This document shows, piece after piece, positions 7,746-16,516 of a DNA stretch of 64,000 nucleotides. Source of the stretch: an uncultured Lachnospiraceae bacterium (GTDB lineage Bacteria; Bacillota; Clostridia; Lachnospirales; Lachnospiraceae); the NCBI GenBank assembly GCA_934899185.1, contig CAKXYI010000002.1, positions 1 to 64,000 of the forward strand, written 5' to 3'. Below the pieces are notes generated by a model, which saw nothing but the letters and a program-made list of their open reading frames with translations, ran no database searches and was not told the DNA's origin. The position numbers and the translations under genes were made by a program. Each line of letters opens with the position of its first letter. Position 1 is the first letter of the stretch.

Positions 7746-8630
7746 ATGGAACAGCAGAATATCCTATTAAAAATACAGTCCATGGGAAATCAATTTACCA
7801 AAAAGGAAAGACAACTGGCAGATTATTGCCTGTCCCATCAGAACGAGATCATATATATGTCGATCACGGATCTGGCACTTGCTTGTGGGGTGGGGGAAGC
7901 CAGCGTGACACGTTTTTGTCGTAAATTGGGCGCACAGGGTTATCAGGATTTTAAGGTGCAGGTTTCGATTAGCCAGGCGCGAGCCGGAGCAATCTTAGAA
8001 GGGCATGCAGACGATAGGACGGTGGCAGACAATAGAACGGAGCAGGAGACAGCAGCCGGACAGCCGGATTGGGCACAGAAGGTTTTTCTTCTCCACCGGA
8101 AAGCCCTGCATGAGACCATGCAGTTGGTGGATGAAAAAGCCCTGCTTTCCATTGTGCAGATGTTTGAGCAGGCAGAACGGATCCACTTTTTTGGCATTAG
8201 CGACAGTCTTTTGATGGCACGGGAGGCGCACAGCAGGTTCGCCCGCGTCATGCCAAAGGTTGTCTGTGTGGAGGATCCCCATTTGCAGGCAATCGCGGCA
8301 ACCATGATGACAGAACGCGATGTCATGTTTATTTTTTCCTATTCCGGTGCCAGCAAGGATGCGGTACAGGTGGCAAGATTAGCCCATGAGGCGGGGGCGA
8401 AAGTGGCTGCCGTTACGCATTACGCCAAGTCGCCGCTGACGATGTATGTGGATGCCATTCTTTTGACCGGCATGCGCGAGGCGCCTTTGGAACGTGGCTC
8501 TATGGCAGCAAAAACCGCGCAGTTGTACCTGATCGATCTTTTATATCAGAAGTTTTATGAGAGAAACCGCGTAGAATGTCAAGAGAACAGTGAGCGGGCG
8601 ATCGAGACGGTTGTGCGCGAGACCTACTAA
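7746..8630 (+). CDS. MurR/RpiR family transcriptional regulator
   Basis: 294 aa. The N-terminal HTH_6 domain (about 1-78) shows FTKKERQLADYCL, then GVGEASVTRFCRKLGAQGYQDFK. The C-terminal SIS sugar-phosphate domain (about 130-265) shows RIHFFGISDSLLMAREAHSRF and MFIFSYSGASKDAVQVARLA. Such regulators sense phosphosugars; here the ligand is probably an amino-sugar phosphate because nagBA is divergent. The linker (about 85-105) is Asp/Arg/Glu-rich and looks unstructured. Repressor or activator mode cannot be read from sequence. Confidence 0.92.
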   Translation: MEQQNILLKIQSMGNQFTKKERQLADYCLSHQNEIIYMSITDLALACGVGEASVTRFCRKLGAQGYQDFKVQVSISQARAGAILEGHADDRTVADNRTEQETAAGQPDWAQKVFLLHRKALHETMQLVDEKALLSIVQMFEQAERIHFFGISDSLLMAREAHSRFARVMPKVVCVEDPHLQAIAATMMTERDVMFIFSYSGASKDAVQVARLAHEAGAKVAAVTHYAKSPLTMYVDAILLTGMREAPLERGSMAAKTAQLYLIDLLYQKFYERNRVECQENSERAIETVVRETY

Positions 8631-8680
8631 GACAAGCAGGAGGATAAAAGTTTCGGCTTTGGAAAAAAATTTCCTAGAGT

Positions 8681-8707
8681 TGAAACTTTTTTTGCCCCTG
8701 TAGCGTC
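8681..8707 (+). promoter_or_regulatory. ECF-sigma-type autoregulatory promoter
   Basis: TGAAAC (8681-8686), a 17-bp spacer with a T-run directly after the -35 box, and CGTC (8704-8707). This is the classic bipartite element of Firmicute SigV/SigW-type ECF factors, placed 45 bp upstream of an ECF sigma gene, which indicates positive autoregulation. Confidence 0.8.
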
Positions 8708-8751
8708 TAATATATAGTTTCGAAACAAAGACAGATGATGGAGGTGAAAAC

Positions 8752-9270
8752 ATGCAGTCCTTTTTTCGCACAAAGAAAACAGAAGATGACAAACAAGAGA
8801 TTGTCGAAGAAGCACTGCTTGCAAACTATGATGCATACTATCGGTTGGCTTATGCTTATGTAAAAAACCCGGAAGATGCGGGAGATATCGTGCAGGAGGG
8901 CGCCTATCAGGCAATCAAAAAATGCAAGACTTTAGAAAAGCCAGAATACGTTAAGACCTGGCTCTACCGCCTGATGCTCAATGAGGTATTTAGTTTCTGT
9001 CGGAAAAACCAAAAGACGGTGAGCACGGAGGAGGTTGTGGCGGAGCCGTGGACAGAGGATCGTTACCGGGATATGGATCTCTGGCAAGCGCTGGATGCCT
9101 TGGAGGAAAAGGATAGGACAGTGATCCTCCTGCGTTATTTTGAAGAATATAAGATCAATGAGATAGCAGACATTATGGATGAAAAAGTGAGTACGATCAA
9201 GAGCCGTCTGTACCGGGGCATCAAAAAGATGCGCATACAGATGGAAAATGACTGGATTTGGGAGGAATAA
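8752..9270 (+). CDS. ECF-type RNA polymerase sigma factor (SigV-like)
   Basis: 172 aa with only regions 2 and 4. Region 2 covers about 20-85 (YYRLAYAYVKNPEDAGDIVQEG, YVKTWLYRLMLNE). Region 4 covers about 110-160 (EEKDRTVILLRYFEEYKINE, then MDEKVSTIKSRLYRGIKKMR). The next gene, 2 bp after its stop, encodes a membrane protein with RsiV-type extracellular domains, so the factor is probably held inactive at the membrane and released on envelope stress. It is preceded by an ECF promoter. Confidence 0.9.
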   Translation: MQSFFRTKKTEDDKQEIVEEALLANYDAYYRLAYAYVKNPEDAGDIVQEGAYQAIKKCKTLEKPEYVKTWLYRLMLNEVFSFCRKNQKTVSTEEVVAEPWTEDRYRDMDLWQALDALEEKDRTVILLRYFEEYKINEIADIMDEKVSTIKSRLYRGIKKMRIQMENDWIWEE

Positions 9271-9272
9271 GC

Positions 9273-10190
9273 ATGGAACAAAAAGATTTGAAAGCATATA
9301 AAGAAGATTATGCATCCGTCCATATGAGTGAAGATCAGGTGGAACAGATGAAAAGAAGGATGCAGCAGGCAAAAAAGGAGACGCAGATGATGAAAAAAGG
9401 GATACAGGAGAAAAAGATCATAGAGATGGGAAAAAGAGGAAACCGCATCTTGAAAATAGGTGCGACGGCAGCGGCAGTAGCTTTGGTGTTTGTGGCTTTG
9501 CCAAATACATCAGCAAGTGTGGCGCAGGCAATGGAGAAAGTGCCGGTCTTGGGAAATCTGGTAAGCGCCGTTACTTTCCGCGATTATCAGTATGATGATG
9601 GCAAGAACATGGCGGATGTAGATGAACCTAAACTCGTGGCGGAAGATACGGACAATGCCAATCTGGCACAATCGGTGACTGAAGTCAATGCGGAGATCGC
9701 TGCAATCAGCGAACGCTATATTGCAGAGTTCAAGAATAATATGAGCAATCAGGGCTATCAGGATATTACGATCAAACATGAGGTGATCAGTACAACAGAT
9801 AAGTATTTTACCTTAAAACTCATGTGTTACCAGGGGTCAGGCAGCGGCTCGGAAGAAGACTATTACTATACGATCGATCTTGCGACCGGACAGCGTCTTG
9901 CTTTAGCCGACCTTTTCAAGGATGGCGCAGACTATGTGACACCGATCAGTGACAATATCAAAAAGCAGATGCGGGCACAGATGAAAGCAGATGAGAATGT
10001 GCAGTATTGGATCGATGACCCGGAAGTGGCAGAGTGGAACTTTAATGCGATCGCTGCTGACCAGTCCTTCTACTTAAATGACAAGGGCAACATTGTGATC
10101 TGCTTTAACGAAGGGGACGTCGGACCGATGTCTATGGGCTGTCCTAGTTTCGAGATCCCACACAAAGTGGTTTCTGATATTTTGAAGTAG
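9273..10190 (+). CDS. RsiV-like membrane anti-sigma factor (DUF4163/DUF3298)
   Basis: About 305 aa. A short cytoplasmic N-terminal region rich in charged helices (1-65) would bind the sigma factor. One membrane helix follows (about 67-90, ILKIGATAAAVALVFVALP), then an extracellular part with a DUF4163-like segment and a C-terminal DUF3298 domain (QRLALADLFKDGADYVTPI, ..., FEIPHKVV). In RsiV these domains bind lysozyme, which triggers proteolysis and sigma release; that ligand is inferred from family here. The GGGAGG site overlaps the sigma-gene end. Its last 47 bp overlap the convergent membrane gene. Confidence 0.85.
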   Translation: MEQKDLKAYKEDYASVHMSEDQVEQMKRRMQQAKKETQMMKKGIQEKKIIEMGKRGNRILKIGATAAAVALVFVALPNTSASVAQAMEKVPVLGNLVSAVTFRDYQYDDGKNMADVDEPKLVAEDTDNANLAQSVTEVNAEIAAISERYIAEFKNNMSNQGYQDITIKHEVISTTDKYFTLKLMCYQGSGSGSEEDYYYTIDLATGQRLALADLFKDGADYVTPISDNIKKQMRAQMKADENVQYWIDDPEVAEWNFNAIAADQSFYLNDKGNIVICFNEGDVGPMSMGCPSFEIPHKVVSDILK

Positions 10191-11682
10191 TGGCGCACAG
10201 GATGAAGAATGGCAGATAGGAGATCAGATATCTGGCATTTGTCTCAAAAAGTGTGACCATGGCAAAAATGCCGAGAAGCGTCAGATGGATCAGGCATTCT
10301 TCTGATGTGGAAGGACGCTTCAACAAGAGAAAAGCATGATAGAAGCAAAGCAGTAATGTGCAGATCCAGACAATCTGCACCAACTGAACATAATAAGTGA
10401 AATATTTTCCACCGGTGCCGATGACATAGTCGGCATCGGTATTTTTCATATAGTAGAAATTTTCTAGAAATTGGGAAATTTCATCCGATCTTTGCGGGAT
10501 ATATTCATCAAAATCTGCGCCCTCTTTGCCCCAGCCAAAAGTACCATTGGAAAAATTGCAGACGGTCTTTCGCAGGACATGATAGAGATAACCGGAGAGT
10601 TCCATATCTTGCAAACGTTCTTTGAGCAGGGTCAGATTGGCTTCTTTCTTTTCATCGTAATCATAGATGGAGGTCGAAAAGTGATCATCGGTCTTGCTGT
10701 AATTGCCGATCGTCTTTTCATTCAGTCCCATCATGGCATAGTGAGCAAAAGATTTTTCCACACTCTTATCCGGTGAAATGGCAAGATAGGACTGCATGCC
10801 TTTGGAAGCAAGTGCTGAGAGGGCAAAAAGGGCGGCAAAGGTGCAAAGAACCACGATTGCTTTTTTTAGACTATGCTGAAAGTGTCCGCGTAATAGATCA
10901 AGAACAAAAAGGATAACTAGGGCGATCAGGATGATGAGATTGGTCGGCTTGAGCAGACGACCAAAGATTGCAGGCATGCAGATCAGAAAGACTTTTACCC
11001 AAAGTGACATAGTATCTTTTCGCTTCATTTGCAGGTAGAGGTAAAAGGTCAGGATCGGCAAAGGCAGGGATAAAATATCGCTGTAAGGTACAAAGATCCA
11101 AGGAGACAGACCAAAGAGCAGTAAGCCAAGAAGAAAAGTACCACTGACGATCGCGCGTGAGTCTGTCAGAAGCAGGACGCAGCGGCAGGTCAGATAGAGG
11201 GCGATATTGCTGCAGAGGATGCCAAAGAGGATCAAAAGATAATAGCCGTCTACAGAGAAAAACTTTCCTATTTGCAGGAAAAGTACCGTGATAAAATAAA
11301 TGCAGGTATTGTTGGGATTGGTGGCAAAGTAAGTCGGGGCATAAGGGTAGACTTGTCCCTGCACAAAATACTGGGCACTGATACGCACGATCCCGACATC
11401 AAAACCCACATAAAACCAGATGTGATAGGCGATAAAGATCTGTAAAAGGAGGGCAAATAGGCAGGCAAGGCGCAGATGCCCTAAACTGGCAGGGACTTTA
11501 ATTTTTCCTATAAAATGCTGCCATAGATGCAAGAGCAGGAGACAGGGCAAGAGGTAGCAGGCGATCGGGGCGATCTCCTTCAGATAAGGAAGGTCCACGG
11601 TTCTCTGAAAAAAAATGAGGGCAGTAAAGATAAATGCCATCATAATAAAAAAGACCATATCGAAAAACTTATATTTTTGCAT
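10144..11682 (-). CDS. Putative GT-C (GT39-like) membrane glycosyltransferase
   Basis: About 512 aa with some 10-12 hydrophobic segments. The first extracytoplasmic loop contains FDVGIVRISAQYFVQGQ and YAPTYFATNPNN, an acidic-plus-YPNN-like pattern found in GT-C membrane transferases using polyprenyl-phosphate sugars. The C-terminal loop has GLNEKTIGNYSKTDDHFS and a long soluble stretch. Donor and acceptor cannot be inferred. The start at 11682 follows GGAG by 6 bases. It is convergent with the anti-sigma gene and divergent from the acyltransferase gene, with a perfect palindrome in the shared upstream region. Confidence 0.65.
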   Translation of the reverse strand: MQKYKFFDMVFFIMMAFIFTALIFFQRTVDLPYLKEIAPIACYLLPCLLLLHLWQHFIGKIKVPASLGHLRLACLFALLLQIFIAYHIWFYVGFDVGIVRISAQYFVQGQVYPYAPTYFATNPNNTCIYFITVLFLQIGKFFSVDGYYLLILFGILCSNIALYLTCRCVLLLTDSRAIVSGTFLLGLLLFGLSPWIFVPYSDILSLPLPILTFYLYLQMKRKDTMSLWVKVFLICMPAIFGRLLKPTNLIILIALVILFVLDLLRGHFQHSLKKAIVVLCTFAALFALSALASKGMQSYLAISPDKSVEKSFAHYAMMGLNEKTIGNYSKTDDHFSTSIYDYDEKKEANLTLLKERLQDMELSGYLYHVLRKTVCNFSNGTFGWGKEGADFDEYIPQRSDEISQFLENFYYMKNTDADYVIGTGGKYFTYYVQLVQIVWICTLLLCFYHAFLLLKRPSTSEECLIHLTLLGIFAMVTLFETNARYLISYLPFFILCATTSKYQKPLCVGSRN

Positions 11683-11715
11683 AGAAATCTCCAAACAACA
11701 AAATTTTAACGAAAA

Positions 11716-11735
11716 TATGTTATCATTATAACATA
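11716..11735. promoter_or_regulatory. Palindrome in divergent intergenic region
   Basis: TATGTTAT-CATT-ATAACATA, 8-bp perfect arms with a 4-bp centre, in the 76-bp gap between the GT-C-like gene and the acyltransferase gene. It contains TATAAT-like -10 sequence in both directions and could be a shared operator or overlapping divergent promoters. Confidence 0.5.
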
Positions 11736-11758
11736 AGTAAGACATGCAGGGGGACGGG

Positions 11759-14137
11759 ATGAAGAAAAATCGCATGACCTATCTGGATATGGCAAAGGGA
11801 ATCGGTATCCTACTTATGATCGTGGGGCATACCATATCTCTGGGTTGGCAAAAGGACTTGATCTATTCCTTTCATATGCCTCTTTTTTTCGTATGCAGCG
11901 GTATGACCATGACCCTGTCAAAAAACGGACAGGAGTGGAGAAGTGGCGTCAAAAAGTCAGCAAAACGCCTGCTGCTTCCGGCACTTATTTTATTTCTTAT
12001 GATGAGTGTATGGACCTATCTGGTGGGCGGACAGTTTGATGGGGCATATACCAAGGATTTTGTTCTGGATCGGCTAACTACCCTTGTGATGGCGAGTGGA
12101 TCGGATATCATGGTCATGGGAAAAGAAGTTGCGGCGATCGGGCTGCTCTGGTTTTTGCCGGCACTTTTCTTTGCCCGCCTGCTTTTGGATGCCGTGCATT
12201 TGCTGATGCCTAAGAAAGGGGAAAGTCTGATCATCCTTGCATGGGCACTGGTTCTTACCCTGCGCCTGTCACTGCCGCTGGCACTGGATCTTGGACTTGC
12301 CGGCATGGGCTTTGTGGATATCGGTATCTGGCTAAGGAAAAAATTGCCGCAGTGGGAGCAGGAGAGAAAAAAGAAGGTTACGACTGCGGATAAGGTAGGG
12401 ATCGGTGCAGGCATATTTTGGTTTGCTTCGTTTCTTTTACAAGAAAACTCTGCCGTGTCCGCCTTTGATATGGCAAAAAGAGACTATGGCATCACTTTTC
12501 TGGGGCTTGCCATGGCTGCCTGTGGAAGTCTGAGTCTCATACTCTTGTGCAAAAAATTAGAAAAGCATGTGCGCGCGGATGGAATTTTGGCGACTTGTGG
12601 CAGATACAGCATGCTGCTTCTTTCCATACATTATCTGGGATATCTGCCCTATTTGTATTATGGATCTCTTTTTGACCTGACAGGGATACGTTGTTTGGTC
12701 CGACTCATTATGGAAGTCAGTCTGTGCATGTTCCTTATCTTATGGAAGAAAAAGAAGGACATGCAGCAGGAACTCTGGTGGAGTCGGATGGGATTTCTGG
12801 CAGTTTTTCTGCTACAGATGAACTACCTGCTCTTTTGCCGCTTCCCGGGTGGCTTGCAGTATGACTCCATCAACCAATTGACCCAGGTCATGACCGGAAA
12901 TTATAGTGATCACCATCCGATCTATCACACCATCTGGCTGACCCTGGGCGTAAAGATGGCAGAATGTTTTGGCGGAGATCTGACCCTGGGGGTGTTCTTT
13001 TTTACCGCGGCACAGGTCATGGTCTTTTCCTATATGGTGTCTTACCTGTTAAAGACTTTGCAGCAGACTGGGATCCGGCAGAGAAATCTGGGGATTATAC
13101 TGGGCTATTTCCTACTGTTCCCCTATCATCTTTTCTTTGCCGCTTATGTCAATAAAGATACGCTTTTTACCGTTTGTGGGGGCATTTTTGTTGTGGCATT
13201 TTACCGCCTGTCCTGTGTGCGATTTGCAGGATCAAAACGAGTAGATGTCTGGCATATGCTGATCGGTGGACTTGGGGTAGCGCTTCTGCGAAGCAATGGA
13301 CTGGTGGCAGTTGGTCTTTTGTTTCTAATCTTTTTACTGGGACACAAAAAGGGAGGCGAAAGCATTCGTTTATCTGTCATGGGAAGCGTGGTGGCAATCT
13401 CTGTGGTCTTAGTGGCAGGACAGCGTTTGTTCCCGGAAATCGAACCGGGCTATGAATCCGAAAAGTTTTCCATTCCTATCCAGCAGATCTCGCGTGTGAT
13501 CGCAGAGGATAAGACTTTGTCAAAAGAGGAAAGACAGGCGGTAGATGCGCTGTGTCCGGAGGTCTCTCATATGACAGGGCAGACCTTTTCAGAGTTTATC
13601 CATGACAATTACAATCCTTGGCGTGCGGATGAGATCAAGGGACAGATCCAGTTCTGGGGCAGGGATGCTTATTTAAAAGAGCACAAGATGACATATCTGA
13701 AATTGTGGTTGTCGGTGGGATTGCGCTACCCGGATACCTATTTTACGGCATGGGTCAAAATGACTGATGGCTATTGGGGCTGGAGGGGCTATTCTGATTA
13801 TCATCATGTCGTTTATGAAAATGATCTTGGGGTAGCAAATATCATTTTGCTGCCAAAGGTCAATCGGACGATCAATGCATATCTGCTTTTTATGCAGGAA
13901 AATGCTGTTATGAAATATTTCTTGCATCCATCGACGGCATGGTGGGTCTGCGTGGTCTTTTTGCTGCTACAGTTGCGAAGAAAACGTGATTGGGGCAATC
14001 TGTATGTGCTGCCACTGACGGTGGTCTGGACACTTTTTGTGGCGGTGCCACTGAACGGGGAAGTCCGCTATGTTTACATATTATATGGTTGTCTGCCGTT
14101 TTTGGCAGCGGTCTTATTTGACCGGACTCTGGAATAG
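11759..14137 (+). CDS. Acyltransferase-3 fused to DUF6020-like membrane protein
   Basis: About 792 aa, around 20 hydrophobic segments. Residues 1-340 are an acyltransferase-3 (OafA/WecH-like) domain with the opening TYLDMAKGIGILLMIVGH and FHMPLFFVCSG, whose His is the family's catalytic residue. Residues about 345-792 resemble DUF6020 membrane proteins: FPGGLQYDSINQLTQVMTGN, then YSDHHPIYHTIWL and FFAAYVNKDTLF. The first half would O-acylate an envelope glycan; the second half resembles a GT-C-like transferase. The start at 11759 follows a GGGGGAC site. The fusion suggests that one polypeptide both transfers and modifies a surface glycan (inference). Confidence 0.75.
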   Translation: MKKNRMTYLDMAKGIGILLMIVGHTISLGWQKDLIYSFHMPLFFVCSGMTMTLSKNGQEWRSGVKKSAKRLLLPALILFLMMSVWTYLVGGQFDGAYTKDFVLDRLTTLVMASGSDIMVMGKEVAAIGLLWFLPALFFARLLLDAVHLLMPKKGESLIILAWALVLTLRLSLPLALDLGLAGMGFVDIGIWLRKKLPQWEQERKKKVTTADKVGIGAGIFWFASFLLQENSAVSAFDMAKRDYGITFLGLAMAACGSLSLILLCKKLEKHVRADGILATCGRYSMLLLSIHYLGYLPYLYYGSLFDLTGIRCLVRLIMEVSLCMFLILWKKKKDMQQELWWSRMGFLAVFLLQMNYLLFCRFPGGLQYDSINQLTQVMTGNYSDHHPIYHTIWLTLGVKMAECFGGDLTLGVFFFTAAQVMVFSYMVSYLLKTLQQTGIRQRNLGIILGYFLLFPYHLFFAAYVNKDTLFTVCGGIFVVAFYRLSCVRFAGSKRVDVWHMLIGGLGVALLRSNGLVAVGLLFLIFLLGHKKGGESIRLSVMGSVVAISVVLVAGQRLFPEIEPGYESEKFSIPIQQISRVIAEDKTLSKEERQAVDALCPEVSHMTGQTFSEFIHDNYNPWRADEIKGQIQFWGRDAYLKEHKMTYLKLWLSVGLRYPDTYFTAWVKMTDGYWGWRGYSDYHHVVYENDLGVANIILLPKVNRTINAYLLFMQENAVMKYFLHPSTAWWVCVVFLLLQLRRKRDWGNLYVLPLTVVWTLFVAVPLNGEVRYVYILYGCLPFLAAVLFDRTLE

Positions 14138-14156
14138 AAGTCCGGTTTTTCTTTTT
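14121..14156 (+). terminator. Terminator after acyltransferase fusion
   Basis: ACCGGACT (14121-14128) pairs with AGTCCGGT (14139-14146), then TTTTCTTTTT. The loop carries the stop codon of the gene. Confidence 0.85.
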
Positions 14157-14173
14157 ATGCCACATATGTAAAA

Positions 14174-14194
14174 ACATGTGTCTTGTCACCTGAC
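14174..14194. promoter_or_regulatory. NiaR operator upstream of nadA
   Basis: ACATGTGTCTTG followed by TCACCTGAC is close to the palindromic NiaR (YrxA) operator form as I recall it (ACAGGTGTCTTGACACCTGT). It overlaps the -35 box (14183-14188) of the nadA promoter, and the operon itself encodes NiaR. Confidence 0.7.
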
Positions 14195-14211
14195 AAGCAG
14201 TGTGGTATACT
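14183..14211 (+). promoter_or_regulatory. nadABC-niaR promoter
   Basis: TTGTCA (14183-14188), a 17-bp spacer and TATACT (14206-14211), placed 35 bp before the nadA ATG. The operator overlap implies repression when niacin or NAD is sufficient. Confidence 0.8.
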
Positions 14212-14245
14212 TCGAAAAGTATTAAGAAGTACAAAGGAGCAATTT

Positions 14246-15151
14246 ATGTCAATCGTAGAGGATATCATTAGGTTAAAGGAAGAAAAGAATGCCGTTATTT
14301 TAGCGCATTACTATGTGGACGAGGAAGTGCAGGATATTGCAGATTACATCGGCGATTCTTTCTATTTGAGCAAGGTGGCGACAAAGACAGATGCAGACCG
14401 CATCATCTTTTGTGGCGTTGAATTTATGGGAGAGAGTGCCAAGATCTTAAATCCGGGCAAGCGTGTTTTTATGCCGGACGCGACAGCAGACTGTCCGATG
14501 GCACATATGGCGACTAGGGAGGAGATCGAAAAGGTCAAAGCCCAGTATGAAGATGTGGCAGTCGTATGCTATATCAATTCTACCGCGGAATTAAAGACCA
14601 TGGCAGATGTCTGCGTGACTTCATCCAATGCAGTGAAGATCGTGCGCAAACTGCCAAATAAAAATATTTTCTTTATCCCGGATCGCAATCTGGGATCATA
14701 TGTGGCAGAGCAGGTGCCGGAAAAGAACATTATATTAAATGCAGGCTGTTGTCCGCGCCATGTTGCCATTACGGCGGACAAGGTAAAGGAGGCAAAAGCG
14801 GCACATCCGCATGCTCTTTTTGCAGCCCACCCGGAGTGTACCAAGGATGTTTTGGTACAAGCAGATTATGTTGGAAGTACATCCGGCATCATTGATTATG
14901 TTGTAAATACAAATCACGACGAGTTTATCATCGGTACCGTGGACGGCGTCTTTGCCGAGATCAAAAAGCAGGCACCGGGCAAGAAACTTTACACGGTCAA
15001 GGATCAGCAGGTCTGCGTTAATATGAAAAAGGTGACCTTGGAAAAGGTTTTAGATGTTTTGACACACGAGACGAATGAAGTCTTTGTGGAAAAGGATCTG
15101 GCAGAAAAATCTATGAAGCCTTTGCAAAAAATGCTGGAATTAGGACAGTAA
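14246..15151 (+). CDS. nadA: Quinolinate synthase A
   Basis: About 301 aa, typical. It condenses iminoaspartate with dihydroxyacetone phosphate to quinolinate using a [4Fe-4S] cluster. Visible are ILAHYYVDEEVQDIADYIGD, the cluster cysteines in IIFCGVEFMGESAK, NAGCCPRHV and QQVCVNMKK, and the substrate motif HPEC...GSTSGII. The start at 14246 (MSIVED) follows AAAGGAG. It is the first gene of the de novo NAD operon nadA-nadB-nadC-niaR. Confidence 0.97.
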   Translation: MSIVEDIIRLKEEKNAVILAHYYVDEEVQDIADYIGDSFYLSKVATKTDADRIIFCGVEFMGESAKILNPGKRVFMPDATADCPMAHMATREEIEKVKAQYEDVAVVCYINSTAELKTMADVCVTSSNAVKIVRKLPNKNIFFIPDRNLGSYVAEQVPEKNIILNAGCCPRHVAITADKVKEAKAAHPHALFAAHPECTKDVLVQADYVGSTSGIIDYVVNTNHDEFIIGTVDGVFAEIKKQAPGKKLYTVKDQQVCVNMKKVTLEKVLDVLTHETNEVFVEKDLAEKSMKPLQKMLELGQ

Positions 15152-15170
15152 TGTTTGGAGATGTAAGAAA

Positions 15171-16460
15171 ATGAAAACAGATATTTTAGTTGCAGGATGC
15201 GGCTGTTCCGGTCTTTATCTTGCGCTTAATTTGCCGAAAGATAAGGAGATTTTGATCGTGACCAAGTCCGATGTAGAGAGTAACGACTCCTATCTGGCAC
15301 AGGGCGGTATGTGCGTGCTTACAAGGGAAGATGATTATGATGCTTACTTTGAAGATACACTGGCTGCCGGACACTATGAAAATGATCGCAAATCCGTAGA
15401 GATCATGATCCGGTCTTCACAGGATGTTTTAAAGGATCTGATCGGCTGGGGCGCAGATTTTAAAAAGGATGCGGATGGCAACCTGCTTTATACCAGAGAG
15501 GGCGCGCACAGTGCTAAACGTATCGTCTTCCATGAGGATGTGACGGGAAAAGAGATCACGAGTCACCTCTTGGCAGAGGCGAGAAAACGTGAGAATATCA
15601 AGATCATGGAATATACCACACTTGTAGATATTATCAGTGCAGATAATGTTTGCTATGGCGGCATCCTTCGTATGGCAGACGGATCTTTGGAAAAGGTCAT
15701 GGCAGAAGAAGTCGTGCTTGCGACCGGCGGTGTCGGCGGTGTCTATCGTCATTCGACCAATTTCAGACACCTGACAGGCGACGGCATAGCCATGGCAATC
15801 AAGCATGGCGTAGAACTCAAGGACATCACTTATGTGCAGATTCATCCGACGACTTTTTATTCCACAGAAAAGGAACAGAGGAGTTTTCTGATCTCCGAGT
15901 CTGTGCGTGGGGAAGGTGCCAAGTTGTATGATAAACACGGCAATCGTTTTGTCAATGAACTTCTGCCGCGGGATCTTTTGACTCAGGAGATTCGCAAACA
16001 GATGGAAAAAGATGGTACGGACTATGTCTGGGAAGACCTACGGGAGATTCCGGCAGATGAACTGGATTCCCATTTCCCGAATATTATTGAGCATTGTCGG
16101 CAGATGGGCTATGATGTGCATAAGGAATGTATTCCGGTCGTGCCGGCGCAGCACTATTTTATGGGGGGCATCAAGGTCAACCATGAGAGCAAGACCAGTA
16201 TGGACCACCTGTATGCCGTGGGCGAGACTGCCTGCAATGGTGTGCATGGTAAAAATCGACTTGCCAGCAATTCTCTTTTGGAGAGTCTGGTCTTTGCAAA
16301 ACGTGCAGCAGGCGATATCGCAGTTTGTCAGGCAGCCGTAGACGAAAGTCTGGCAGAACAGGTTGTAGCAGAGGTTGATCTGGCGGACTATCGCGATAGT
16401 GCGGCTTTGGAAAAAGAATATCAGACTTTGGTGCAGGAAGCCGTACAGGCAAGCGCCTAA
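15171..16460 (+). CDS. nadB: L-aspartate oxidase
   Basis: 429 aa FAD enzyme giving iminoaspartate for NadA. The Rossmann start is ILVAGCGCSGLYLALNL; active-site regions are SYLAQGGMCVL, REGAHSAKRIVFHEDVTG, TFYSTEKEQRSFLISE and VRGEGA. The C-terminal GETACNGVHGKNRLASNSLLE is the FAD-binding signature. It is about 100 aa shorter than the E. coli enzyme, missing most of the C-terminal helical domain. In anaerobes the electron acceptor is probably fumarate rather than oxygen (family knowledge). Confidence 0.95.
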   Translation: MKTDILVAGCGCSGLYLALNLPKDKEILIVTKSDVESNDSYLAQGGMCVLTREDDYDAYFEDTLAAGHYENDRKSVEIMIRSSQDVLKDLIGWGADFKKDADGNLLYTREGAHSAKRIVFHEDVTGKEITSHLLAEARKRENIKIMEYTTLVDIISADNVCYGGILRMADGSLEKVMAEEVVLATGGVGGVYRHSTNFRHLTGDGIAMAIKHGVELKDITYVQIHPTTFYSTEKEQRSFLISESVRGEGAKLYDKHGNRFVNELLPRDLLTQEIRKQMEKDGTDYVWEDLREIPADELDSHFPNIIEHCRQMGYDVHKECIPVVPAQHYFMGGIKVNHESKTSMDHLYAVGETACNGVHGKNRLASNSLLESLVFAKRAAGDIAVCQAAVDESLAEQVVAEVDLADYRDSAALEKEYQTLVQEAVQASA

Positions 16461-16516
16461 GCAGTCAGTGGATGTGGAGACATCCGGTATAAAATCAATT
16501 ATAAAGGAGAGAGATT

